DNA of 64,000 nucleotides from Ramlibacter ginsenosidimutans (GTDB lineage Bacteria; Pseudomonadota; Gammaproteobacteria; Burkholderiales; Burkholderiaceae_C): positions 1 to 64,000 of the forward strand of contig NZ_JAEPWM010000010.1 of the NCBI RefSeq assembly GCF_016654015.1. Reading direction: 5' to 3'. Below, in pieces: positions 18,134 to 25,841 of the stretch (its first letter is position 1; the number at the start of each line of letters is the position of its first letter). Under the pieces are notes generated by a model that was given only the letters and a program-made list of their open reading frames with translations, did no database searches and was not told the DNA's origin. The position numbers were made by a program, and so were the translations under genes.

Positions 18134-18448
18134 TCAATCCGCGGCGGGGACCTCGCCCGGCATCCATTCGCCCTTGAACTCGCAGGCGAACCGGTCGTCG
18201 AAGATGGTCACCTGGAAGCGGTAAAGCTCCTGGCAGTCCTGCGCCAGGACGAACTGGCCGTCCTGCAGTTCCAGTTGCTGCTTGCGATCGACCCGGTACG
18301 TCCAGGTTTTCGGGCTGGCGCCCCCCATGTTGCGCTGGCAGTAGCCAACCATCTGCCGGATCTCGTCCGGGTCGATCCGATGCCCCTTGGCCAGGGAGAT
18401 GGCGTTGAAGACGTGGAAGTTGTCGCTCTGCTCGTACGTGAAAACCAT
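18134..18448 (-). CDS. Hypothetical protein, 104 residues
   Basis: I do not recognise this family. The product starts MVFTYEQSDNFHVFNAISLA and is acidic and soluble. It has a conserved-looking central MVGYCQRNMGGAS segment, then a beta-rich half (TWTYRVDRKQQLELQDGQFV) and no signal peptide. I chose ATG 18448 because the frame upstream looks non-coding. A ribosome-binding site is weak. It lies downstream of the oxidase cluster but is separated from it by about 250 bp. Confidence 0.6.
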   Translation of the reverse strand: MVFTYEQSDNFHVFNAISLAKGHRIDPDEIRQMVGYCQRNMGGASPKTWTYRVDRKQQLELQDGQFVLAQDCQELYRFQVTIFDDRFACEFKGEWMPGEVPAAD

Positions 18449-18694
18449 CAGAAACCCGCCGCGGGCACGGTCCGATAAACACCTCGGCAGTATCGTATCA
18501 GGCGCAGGTGCGGAAGGCACCCCAACAGCGTCGCGGCGTGGGCCAGCGTGCGTGACCGTGTACTGAAAGCGTGCAGAGCGGCGAGAAAGTCCCACCTAGT
18601 CTGGATCGGCTCTCCACATCGGAAAGCTGACCGGCAAGAGCGGCCCGCATCCATGACGCGGTTGGTTCATCGCGCAAGGCCCTGGCCGCCGTGC

Positions 18695-19207
18695 TCACCG
18701 AAACACAAGCTCCACCTCGCCGCGGTCCAGCAGCGCCTCCGGGTGCAACTCCCGCATCCGCGCCTCGATGTCCGCCACACGCTGCAGCGGCACATCCAGC
18801 ATCAGCAAGATGCGCCCTTGCGCGATGTGGGCCGCGAAGCGTTCCAGGCACTTGTTCGGCACGGAGATTCCGATCATGCTCGAAGTCCATGCGTCGACCA
18901 GCGCACCGGCGATGACCAGCGCGGGCACGAGGCTCCATTGCGGCGCGCCGTCGGGGGCTGGAAAGATGCCCGCGACCAGCGCGCCCAGCAGGCCGCCCAC
19001 GGCGGCCCCGATGACCGAACCGGCTTCGGCCGAGCGGATCACGTCGGAGGTTTGCAGCACGTTGGCGGCATGCAGGCCGGACAGGTCGCAATCCTCGCGG
19101 GCCATGAAATGCATCCGGTGCACGTCGACACCGGCCAGCAGCAGGTCGTGCATCGTGGCCAGCGCGCTGGCGAGGTTGGGCAGCAGCCAGTAGACGCGCC
19201 TGCGCAC
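18695..19207 (-). CDS. DUF1269-like membrane protein
   Basis: This 170-residue protein starts from GTG 19207 behind a GGAG site. Its N-terminus (RRRVYWLLPNLASALATMHDLLLAGV) is followed by a glycine- and alanine-rich hydrophobic hairpin (GSVIGAAVGGLLGALVAGIF) and a ferredoxin-like C-terminal part ending in a glutamate-rich strand. It resembles DUF1269/TM1-type proteins that handle a hydrophobic helix within an alpha/beta fold. It sits 9 bp after the oxidase subunit IV gene and is likely the last gene of that operon. A role in oxidase assembly is possible but unsupported by sequence. Confidence 0.65.
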   Translation of the reverse strand: MRRRVYWLLPNLASALATMHDLLLAGVDVHRMHFMAREDCDLSGLHAANVLQTSDVIRSAEAGSVIGAAVGGLLGALVAGIFPAPDGAPQWSLVPALVIAGALVDAWTSSMIGISVPNKCLERFAAHIAQGRILLMLDVPLQRVADIEARMRELHPEALLDRGEVELVFR

Positions 19208-19216
19208 GGCCGGCTC

Positions 19217-19609
19217 CTAGTGCGAAGGCGCCGCCGGCTGCTGTGCCTCGGGGGTGAAGAAGGCGCCGCGCGTGAGCCAGGTGTAGTTGGCCTCGAGTGC
19301 GCCTATCGCCACCAGCGTGACCAGCAGCAAGGGCGGGATCACGATGGCATACACCAGCGCCAGCCGCTCCCACAGCATGTGCATGAAGACCGCGACGATC
19401 AGGCCCGCCTTGAGCAGCATGAAGATGATGATCAGCGACCATCGCAGCAGCCCTTGCGCGTGGAAGTAGTCGACCGAGTACGACATCGCGCTCAGTACGA
19501 ACAGCAGCGCCCAGATCTTGAAGTAGATGCCCAGCGGATGCTGCTGGCCGTGTGCCTGCGCGGCGGGCTGCTCCCCCGCGGCGACCGGATGATGCTCTGC
19601 GTGGTCCAT
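19217..19609 (-). CDS. Cytochrome c oxidase subunit IV, prokaryotic type
   Basis: This 130-residue protein has a His-rich N-terminus (MDHAEHHPVAAGEQ) and three membrane helices, including FKIWALLFVLSAMSYSVDYF and LLKAGLIVAVFMHMLWER. The K-x-x-x-V-x-x-x-F-M-H pattern is typical of subunit IV in bacterial caa3/bo3-type oxidases. It stabilises the complex in the membrane. It lies 11 bp after the subunit III gene in the same operon. Confidence 0.88.
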   Translation of the reverse strand: MDHAEHHPVAAGEQPAAQAHGQQHPLGIYFKIWALLFVLSAMSYSVDYFHAQGLLRWSLIIIFMLLKAGLIVAVFMHMLWERLALVYAIVIPPLLLVTLVAIGALEANYTWLTRGAFFTPEAQQPAAPSH

Positions 19610-19620
19610 GGCTGCCCCTG

Positions 19621-20343
19621 CTACCAGAGATAGAAGAACGCGAAGATGAACACCCAGACCAGGTCCACGAAGTGCCAGTACAGGCCCAGGATCTCGACGA
19701 TCTCGTAGTTGCCCCTGCGCCCGGTCAGGAAGCCCGCTCGCTGCTGTTCGAGGTCGCCGCGCAGCACCTTGACCGCGACGATGACCAGGAAGATCACGCC
19801 GATGGTCACGTGCGTGCCGTGGAAGCCGGTGATCATGAAGAACGCGGATCCGAACTGCGCCGCGCCCCAGGGGTTGCCCCAGGGCCTGACGCCTTCATGG
19901 ATCAGCTTGGACCATTCGAACGCCTGCATGCCGACGAAGGTGGCGCCCAGCGCCGCCGTGGCCAGCAGCAGGATGGCTGTCGTCCTGCGGTCGCGCCGGT
20001 AGCCGAAGTTGACCGCCAGGGCCATCGTGCCGCTGCTGGTGATCAGGACGAAGGTCATGATCGCGATCAGCAGCAGCGGGACGCTCCTGCCGAACAGCGT
20101 CAGCGAGAAGACCTCGCTCGGATTGGGCCAGCGAACCGTGGTGGACATGCGCACGGTCATGTACGAGATGAGGAAACTGCCGAAAATGAAGGTGTCGCTG
20201 AGCAGGAAGATCCACATCATCGGCTTGCCCCACGGGACGTTCTTGAACGCCCGCTGGTCCGAGGACACGTCCGCCACGGCGCTTCGCCACCCGCCCGGTG
20301 CGGGCAACACACCGGCCGCTTCGCTTTCCTGGTGCACCATCAT
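19621..20343 (-). CDS. Cytochrome c oxidase subunit III
   Basis: This 240-residue protein has seven hydrophobic segments. Landmarks are GKPMMWIFLLSDTFIFGSFLISY, the EWSKLI stretch, FHGTHVTIGVIFL and the C-terminal YWHFVDLVWVFIFAFFYLW of the COX3 family. I chose ATG 20343, behind GAGGA, over a longer frame. It is the second of two subunit III-like genes in this operon (compare 20366-21061), as in coxO/coxP of Bradyrhizobium-type alternative oxidases. Confidence 0.93.
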   Translation of the reverse strand: MMVHQESEAAGVLPAPGGWRSAVADVSSDQRAFKNVPWGKPMMWIFLLSDTFIFGSFLISYMTVRMSTTVRWPNPSEVFSLTLFGRSVPLLLIAIMTFVLITSSGTMALAVNFGYRRDRRTTAILLLATAALGATFVGMQAFEWSKLIHEGVRPWGNPWGAAQFGSAFFMITGFHGTHVTIGVIFLVIVAVKVLRGDLEQQRAGFLTGRRGNYEIVEILGLYWHFVDLVWVFIFAFFYLW

Positions 20344-20365
20344 TTGCGTGTCCTCGCTGGCGCGC

Positions 20366-21061
20366 TCACAAGGGCGCGGCCGAACAGATCGCCATCCCGA
20401 ATGCGTCGAAAACCAGCAGCACGTACAGCACGAGCCAGACGGCGAGCAGGTAGTGCCAGTAGGTCGCGCACAGTTCGATGCCAAGCCGGATCGCGGCCGC
20501 GTCCGAAGCCCGCCACGCCCGCAACAGCGCGCGCAGCCAGGCCACCAGCCCGCCCAGCACGTGCAGGCCGTGCACCGCGGTGAGCACGTAGAAGAACGCA
20601 GCGGCGGCACTGCTGGCAACGAAGAAGCCGGCGTCGTTCAGTTGCTTCCAGACGGTCAGTTGCCCGACCAGAAAACTCACCGTCAGCAGGCCGCTTGCCA
20701 CCAGGCCGAGCCGCACGTCGTCGCCTTGCTCCCGGCGTGCGGCATGCACCGTCCACTGCATCGCCAGGCTGGCGCCGACCAGCAGCGCGGTGTTCAGCGC
20801 CAGCAGCCTGGGCCGGGGCAGCGGGCTCCAGTCGGCCAGGCCCAGGCGCATGGCATAGGCGCTGACGAACAGCACGAACAGCGAAGTCGCCACGCCCAGG
20901 AAGACCCACAATGCCGTCCTGGCCGCCGGGCGGGCAACGGCTTCCTGCGCCGGCAGTTCCACGACCTGCGCCTGCCACGGCTGCACGTAGATCGTCTGGC
21001 GGAACAGCCACCACACGATGACCGCCATCATCGCGGTGAGGAACACCAGTCCGATGGTCAT
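20366..21061 (-). CDS. Second cytochrome c oxidase subunit III-like protein
   Basis: This 231-residue membrane protein has an extra N-terminal helix (MTIGLVFLTAMMAVIVWWLF) followed by the COX3-type fold. LWVFLGVATSLFVLFVSAY, FFYVLTAVHGLHVLGGLVAW and TYWHYLLAVWLVLYVLL match the helices and the H-x-L-H motif. Its start codon overlaps the subunit I stop by 4 nt (ATGA), so translation is probably coupled. Two subunit III-like genes in one operon match the coxMNOP arrangement. Confidence 0.87.
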   Translation of the reverse strand: MTIGLVFLTAMMAVIVWWLFRQTIYVQPWQAQVVELPAQEAVARPAARTALWVFLGVATSLFVLFVSAYAMRLGLADWSPLPRPRLLALNTALLVGASLAMQWTVHAARREQGDDVRLGLVASGLLTVSFLVGQLTVWKQLNDAGFFVASSAAAAFFYVLTAVHGLHVLGGLVAWLRALLRAWRASDAAAIRLGIELCATYWHYLLAVWLVLYVLLVFDAFGMAICSAAPL

Positions 21062-22866
21062 GCCGCTGCCCCTCCCATCGGTCCCGTGCCCTTGGTCCAC
21101 GCTTCGGCCGCAACCTCCGCGGGCGCCACGTTCTGCGGGATGTAGTCGGCGTGCATGCCGGGCACTCCGTAGTCGTAAGCCCAGCGGTAGACGGATGGGA
21201 GTTCCTTGCCGAAGTTGCCGTGCTTCGGCGGCGTCTCGGCCGTCTGCCACTCCAGCGTGGTTGCGTGCCACGGGTTCGGGCCGGCCGGCCGGCCCCTGAA
21301 ATAGCTGGCGACCAGGTTGTAGAGGAACACCATCTGCGCGGCGCCGACCACGAAGGCCGCGAGCGAGATCCAGGCGTTCAGCAGGTGCGCCGAATCGGGA
21401 ATGAAGTTGGTGCCGCCTATGGCGTAGTAGCGCCGCGGGATCCCCATGAATCCCAGGTAGTGCATCGGATAGAAGATCGCGTAGGTGCCGATGAAGGTGA
21501 CCCAGAAGTGCAGCTTGCCCAGGGTGTCGTCCAGCATGCGCCCGGTGATCTTCGGGTACCAGTGGTAGATGGCCCCGAACACCACCAGGATGGGCGCGAT
21601 CCCCATGACCATGTGGAAGTGCGCGACGACGAACATCGTGTCCGACAGCGGCAGGTCGACCACCACGTTGCCCAGGAACAGGCCGGTCAGGCCGCCATTG
21701 ACGAAGGTGAAGATGAACGCGATGGCGAACAGCATCGGCAGGTTCAGGTGTATGTTGCCGCGCCACAGCGTCAGCACCCAGTTGTAGACCTTGATGGCCG
21801 TCGGCACAGCGATGATCAGCGTGGTGGTGGCGAAGAAGAAGCCGAAGTACGGGTTCATCCCGCTGACGTACATGTGGTGCGCCCACACGACGAAGCTCAG
21901 GCCGCCGATGATCAGGATGGCCCAGACCATCATGCGGTAGCCGAAGATGTTCTTGCGCGCATGCGTGCTGATCAGGTCGGACACGATGCCGAAGGCCGGC
22001 AGCGCCACGATGTACACCTCCGGGTGGCCGAAGAACCAGAACAGGTGCTGGAACAGCAGCGGATTGCCGCCCTGGTAGCTCAGTTGCTGGCCCTTGGAGA
22101 CCAGCGCCGGCATGAAGAAGCTGGTGCCCAGCGTCAGGTCCAGCAGCATCATCAGGGCACTGACGAACAGGGCGGGAAAGGCCAGCAGGGCGAGGATGGT
22201 GGCCATGAAGATGCCCCACACCGTCAGCGGCAGCCGCATCATGGTCATGCCCCGCGTGCGTGCCTGCAGCACGGTCACCACGTAGTTCAGGCCGCCCATG
22301 GTGAATCCGATGACGAAGACGATCAGGGAGACGAGCAGCAGGATGATGCCCACGTGCGCGCCTGGCGTGCCGTCCAGGATGGCCTGCGGCGGGTACAGCG
22401 TCCAGCCGGCGCCCGTGGGGCCGCCGGGCACGAAGAAGCTCGCCACCAGCAGGAGCACGGCGATCAGGTACAGCCAGTAGCTCACCATGTTCACGTACGG
22501 GAACACCATGTCGCGCGCCCCCACCATCAGCGGGATGAGGTAGTTGCCGAACCCGCCGAGGAACAGCGCCGTCAGCAGGTAGATCACCATGATCATCCCG
22601 TGCATGCTGACCAGCTGCAGGTAGGTGGTCGGGTCGATGAACGAGAAGCGGCCCGGAAACCCGAGCTGCAATCGCATGAGCCAGGAGAACACCAGGGCGA
22701 CCAGGCCGATGGCTATGGCGGTCACCGCGTACTGCAGCGCGATCACCTTGGCGTCCTGGCTCCAGATGTACTGGCCGATGAAGGTCCGGGGGTGGTACAG
22801 CTCGACCTCGCCCACCTCCGCAGGCGGGGCGAAGTCGGATTCGTCATGCGCAGCGTGGCTGGTCAT
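21058..22866 (-). CDS. Cytochrome c oxidase subunit I (haem-copper catalytic subunit)
   Basis: This 602-residue catalytic subunit reduces O2 to water and pumps protons. It has about 12 helices. It contains the haem-a histidine in VSMHGMIMV, the CuB site WFFGHPEVYI with its cross-linked His-Tyr pair and glutamate, VVWAHHMYVSGM for the other CuB histidines, and VAHFHMVMG for the haem a3/a axial histidines. The D-channel loop reads GGFGNYLIPLMVGARDM...VNMVSYW, so the usual second asparagine of LNN is a methionine. It overlaps its neighbours on both sides by 4 nt, in the order II-I-III-III-IV. Confidence 0.96.
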   Translation of the reverse strand: MTSHAAHDESDFAPPAEVGEVELYHPRTFIGQYIWSQDAKVIALQYAVTAIAIGLVALVFSWLMRLQLGFPGRFSFIDPTTYLQLVSMHGMIMVIYLLTALFLGGFGNYLIPLMVGARDMVFPYVNMVSYWLYLIAVLLLVASFFVPGGPTGAGWTLYPPQAILDGTPGAHVGIILLLVSLIVFVIGFTMGGLNYVVTVLQARTRGMTMMRLPLTVWGIFMATILALLAFPALFVSALMMLLDLTLGTSFFMPALVSKGQQLSYQGGNPLLFQHLFWFFGHPEVYIVALPAFGIVSDLISTHARKNIFGYRMMVWAILIIGGLSFVVWAHHMYVSGMNPYFGFFFATTTLIIAVPTAIKVYNWVLTLWRGNIHLNLPMLFAIAFIFTFVNGGLTGLFLGNVVVDLPLSDTMFVVAHFHMVMGIAPILVVFGAIYHWYPKITGRMLDDTLGKLHFWVTFIGTYAIFYPMHYLGFMGIPRRYYAIGGTNFIPDSAHLLNAWISLAAFVVGAAQMVFLYNLVASYFRGRPAGPNPWHATTLEWQTAETPPKHGNFGKELPSVYRWAYDYGVPGMHADYIPQNVAPAEVAAEAWTKGTGPMGGAAA

Positions 22867-24239
22867 CGCGGCTCCCCATTGCCCGGTGCAAGCGTGTTGA
22901 TGTGGGCCAGCACGTCACCGACTGCCGCGTCGTCATTGAGCATTCCGGCAATCAGCGCCATCTGGCCGCCGTAGATGTCCTGCGGATGGTGGCCGCGGAC
23001 GCCGTCCCTGAAATTCTTCAGTTGCCTGGCCATGTACCAGTCGCTCATGCCTTTCAGTCGCGGGGCGTTGGTCGCCGCGATGCCGCCGCCATCGGCGCCA
23101 TGGCAAGCCGCGCAGGTCGCGAACCGGCGCCGGCCGCTGTCGACGTCGCCCCGGATCGTGGTCGCCGCCGGCGCGTCGGGCAAGCTGGCGATGTAGGCCA
23201 CCACGTTGGCGACGGCTGCGTCGTCCGCGAGCGTGGCCGCCATGGGGGCCATGGTCTTGCCGTACACATCCTTGTCCTGCGTTCCGCGCACCCCCTGCTT
23301 GAACAGATGCAGTTGCCGGTCGAGGTACCACGCCCCCTGCCCGCTCAGCTTGGGCGCGTTCATCGCCACGTTGCCTTCGCCATTCGCGCCGTGGCAGGCG
23401 GCGCAGACTGCATACGCGACCTTTCCCGCGGCCGGGTTGCCGGGGACCCGGGCACTCGCCTGGGCGACGGTGGTCTGCCGGTCCAGCCAGGCCTGGTAGA
23501 CGGCCGGCTCCTCCACCACGAGCCGGCCGCGCATGGCGTAGTGGCCGATGCCGCAGAGTTCCTCGCAAAGCAGGTCGAAGGATCCGGTGCGAGTTGGTAT
23601 GAACCAGGTATAGGTGACGAGGCCCGGCACCAGGTCCATCTTGACGCGCAGCTGCGCGATCGTGAAGTCGTGCAGCACGTCCTTGGAGCGCAGCAGCAGC
23701 TTGACCGGTTTGCCGAGCGGCAGGTGCAGTTCGGGGCTGGCCACCAGCACGTCGTCGCGGCCGTTGGGGTCGCCAGGGTTGAGTCCGAACGGGTTCGCGT
23801 CGGTGACGAAGCGCGGGTGGACCGTGCCCAGCTTTCCGTCTTTCCCCGGCAACCGGTAACTCCAGTGCCACTGCTGCGCCACCGCCTCGACCACCTGCGC
23901 TTCTTCCGGCACGTGGATGACCTTGGCCCAGACCAGCAGGCCCGGGGCCAGCATGGCGGCCACCCCGGCGGCCGTGAGGATCAGGAGCCACCACTCCAGC
24001 TTCTTGCTCTCGGGCTCGTAGCGCGCGCGTCCGCCTTCGCGGTGGCGGTAGCGGACCACGCACCAGGCCGTGAAAAGGCCTACCGCGACGAACACGAAGC
24101 CGGTCACCCAGAAGGTGATGGAGATCGTTTGGTCGATCGCGTGCCAGTTGGAGGCGATCGGCGTGAAGTACCAGGGGCTCAGGAAATGGAACAGGACCGA
24201 GCCCAGGGCCAGCACGACCAGGACGACGGCGATCGCCAT
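22863..24239 (-). CDS. Cytochrome c oxidase subunit II fused to two cytochrome c domains
   Basis: This 458-residue protein has two membrane helices (about 5-20 and 40-60, with a third hydrophobic stretch at 84-105) and a CuA cupredoxin domain with ligands H190, C225, C229, H233 and M236 (CEELCGIGHYAM). Two cytochrome c domains follow, with CAACH at 279-283 and 376-380. Ordinary caa3-type subunit II has only one. I chose ATG 24239, since the longer frame has no features upstream. First gene of the operon; the general layout resembles coxM of coxMNOP. Confidence 0.93.
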   Translation of the reverse strand: MAIAVVLVVLALGSVLFHFLSPWYFTPIASNWHAIDQTISITFWVTGFVFVAVGLFTAWCVVRYRHREGGRARYEPESKKLEWWLLILTAAGVAAMLAPGLLVWAKVIHVPEEAQVVEAVAQQWHWSYRLPGKDGKLGTVHPRFVTDANPFGLNPGDPNGRDDVLVASPELHLPLGKPVKLLLRSKDVLHDFTIAQLRVKMDLVPGLVTYTWFIPTRTGSFDLLCEELCGIGHYAMRGRLVVEEPAVYQAWLDRQTTVAQASARVPGNPAAGKVAYAVCAACHGANGEGNVAMNAPKLSGQGAWYLDRQLHLFKQGVRGTQDKDVYGKTMAPMAATLADDAAVANVVAYIASLPDAPAATTIRGDVDSGRRRFATCAACHGADGGGIAATNAPRLKGMSDWYMARQLKNFRDGVRGHHPQDIYGGQMALIAGMLNDDAAVGDVLAHINTLAPGNGEPR

Positions 24240-24374
24240 GGCTAGGGTTCCGCCGGAGCAGCGTGCCGGGGCAAGGCCCGGCACTGACGGGACTGCAACT
24301 TCAAGAGAGTGTCCATATGGCCCCCCTTGCGCTCGGCAGCGCACTGCGGCGAGTTGTACACCCGCTGACGCAGC

Positions 24375-24394
24375 AAGGCAAGGCAAGGCAAGGC
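24375..24394. repeat. Four tandem AAGGC pentamers
   Basis: A perfect (AAGGC)x4 array lies in the divergent region between the oxidase operon and the gene at 24509. It could vary by slippage and so alter spacing to promoter elements. Confidence 0.8.
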
Positions 24395-24448
24395 GGCCGC
24401 AGTCTCGCGGTCGAACGCGACCGGGCATGCGCTCTTCAGGGTTGCTCC

Positions 24449-24477
24449 TTTACACGCCCCAGCGGTAAACCTATGCT
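24449..24477 (+). promoter_or_regulatory. Sigma-70 promoter for the gene at 24509
   Basis: TTTACA (24449-24454) and TATGCT (24472-24477) are separated by exactly 17 bp. Transcription would begin near 24484, which rules out the in-frame ATG at 24473 and supports ATG 24509. Confidence 0.6.
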
Positions 24478-24508
24478 TAAGTTCTCAGGATTCGCACAGG
24501 AGTTCCGT

Positions 24509-24919
24509 ATGAAGCCCTTCAGCATCGGGCGCGGCATGACCAACATGCGCGGGGTCTTCTATCCCACCGGCCACATCGTCCTGATGTTCCCCACCGAAAC
24601 GGACGCGCTGCATGCATGCGAGCTGATGCGACAGGACGGGGTGTCGGAGGACGATCTGTGCCTGGCCAAGCCGGAGGAGTTCGAGCGCCAGATCATCGGG
24701 ACCATCGACGATGACGACGACATGCTGCTGCCGTCGATCGGGACCGAGTCGGACACGGCGATTCACTTCCGCGAGTTGGCGCATGCGGGGCACCACGCGC
24801 TCATCGTGCACGCCAGCGCGAAGCTGACGTCCAGCCACGTGCTGGACCTGCTGCACGACTCGCACATCTCGTACGGCCAGCGCTACCGCTTCCTCGTCAT
24901 CGAGGACCTGGTCTGTTGA
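24509..24919 (+). CDS. Hypothetical protein, 136 residues
   Basis: I do not recognise a named family. The soluble protein begins MKPFSIGRGMTNMRGVFYPT and has an ALHACELMRQDGVSEDDLCLA helix-strand unit, an acidic run (IDDDDDMLL) and a C-terminal YGQRYRFLVIEDLVC. The first and last thirds look like a duplicated ferredoxin-like fold of the kind seen in general-stress-type proteins, but that is a guess. A well-spaced AGGAG precedes ATG 24509. It is divergent from the oxidase operon and has its own promoter. Confidence 0.72.
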   Translation: MKPFSIGRGMTNMRGVFYPTGHIVLMFPTETDALHACELMRQDGVSEDDLCLAKPEEFERQIIGTIDDDDDMLLPSIGTESDTAIHFRELAHAGHHALIVHASAKLTSSHVLDLLHDSHISYGQRYRFLVIEDLVC

Positions 24920-24988
24920 TGAAACAAGGCCGCTGAGGGCGGTCCTTGCTGCATGCACGGCGCGGCGAGGGCGTGTTGAAACGCCCCG

Positions 24989-25369
24989 TCAGCCGGCACG
25001 CCTGTCGTTCGCGACGCATGCCACCAGAAGCAGGAGCGCACCGAACATGCAGGCGAAAAGGGAAAGTGCGAGGCGACTCCAGGAGAGCGACCCCGTCCAG
25101 CCGTAGGCGCTGATTGCCAGCAATGCGGCGCCGGCGATCGCCAGGCCTGTTCGCCGGCTGCTCCATTTCGCCTGCGACCGTGCGATCGACACGGAGGGCG
25201 CGCTGTATGGAACGCGAACACCAGAATCGCCGGCACGCCAGGCAGATCGAGCCCTGGCAATCTCGGCGCCAGTGGCCCTGGCAGGAAACCCACAAGACGC
25301 GCAGAAGGTCGCCAACGGCTCGTTCGGCTTGTCACAAACAAAGCAGCGCCAACGGTAGGGTCGTCTCAT
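24989..25369 (-). CDS. Zinc-ribbon membrane protein of unknown function
   Basis: This 126-residue protein begins MRRPYRWRCFVCDKPNEPL and has a zinc ribbon made of CFVC and CASC about 14 residues apart. A basic linker follows, then two adjacent hydrophobic segments (GLAIAGAALLAISAYGW and ALSLFACMFGALLLLVACV). The ribbon is likely cytoplasmic, anchored by a helical hairpin. Its ATG overlaps the TGA of a 41-codon gene upstream in an ATGA arrangement, so the two are probably co-translated. No function can be assigned. Confidence 0.65.
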   Translation of the reverse strand: MRRPYRWRCFVCDKPNEPLATFCASCGFPARATGAEIARARSAWRAGDSGVRVPYSAPSVSIARSQAKWSSRRTGLAIAGAALLAISAYGWTGSLSWSRLALSLFACMFGALLLLVACVANDRRAG

Positions 25370-25491
25370 GATGGCTGCCCTTGCACAGGGCCGGCGGACA
25401 AGGGGCGGATGGAGCGCAGCGATGGGACGTCGCGGTCGATCGACATGCCAGGCATCAGCGCGCACCACGCCAACTCGAAGCGGTCGACCAT
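25366..25491 (-). CDS. Small protein of 41 residues, coupled to the zinc-ribbon gene
   Basis: The product begins MVDRFELAWCALMPGMSIDR and ends SAGPVQGQPS. It has no signal, membrane helix or known motif. Support comes from translation signals. A perfect GGAGG site stands 5-9 nt before the ATG at 25491, and its stop overlaps the next start by 4 nt (25366-25369). It may be a true small protein or a leader that sets translation of the zinc-ribbon protein. Confidence 0.5.
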   Translation of the reverse strand: MVDRFELAWCALMPGMSIDRDVPSLRSIRPLSAGPVQGQPS

Positions 25492-25841
25492 CTGGCCTCC
25501 TGTCTGCTTTTCGCTATGGTGCCTGAAGCCCAGCCACCCGTAAACGCTGAAGCGTGGCGGAAGGCACCTCGACAGCGCCTGGCAGCGTCGAGCGCAGCGC
25601 ACAAGCCCCACCAATGAGGGCGACCAAGCGGCTTTCAGCCCGTTGGCCAGAGCGGCGCGATGCAAAAAGCCGCCATCGGCGCGCTTGAAGACGGTGCGAA
25701 AGATCCGCACCACAGGTGCATCAGACGCCCCGGCCTGAAAGGCGGATCCTGCGAGATCAACAACTGGCACCCGAGGGGTTCAAGGCCGATGGGTCTTTGG
25801 ACCCAATCAGCCAAGTCAGCACGACAAGCCCGGTTGCAGCT
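25492..25841. other. 350 bp without a supported gene
   Basis: Short overlapping frames exist on both strands, but none has a ribosome-binding site, family motif or convincing codon pattern. The region should contain the promoter of the small coupled pair to its left; no strong -35/-10 pair stands out. GC content is slightly lower than in the flanking genes. Confidence 0.4.

Noticed and set aside
24263-24508. Longer N-terminus for the protein at 24509
   Set aside because: A good promoter (24449-24477) lies inside the extension, and ATG 24509 has a well-spaced AGGAG.
25366-25770. A 134-codon version of the small ORF upstream of the zinc-ribbon gene
   Set aside because: Only the last 41 codons follow a strong ribosome-binding site; the upstream part has no coding character.
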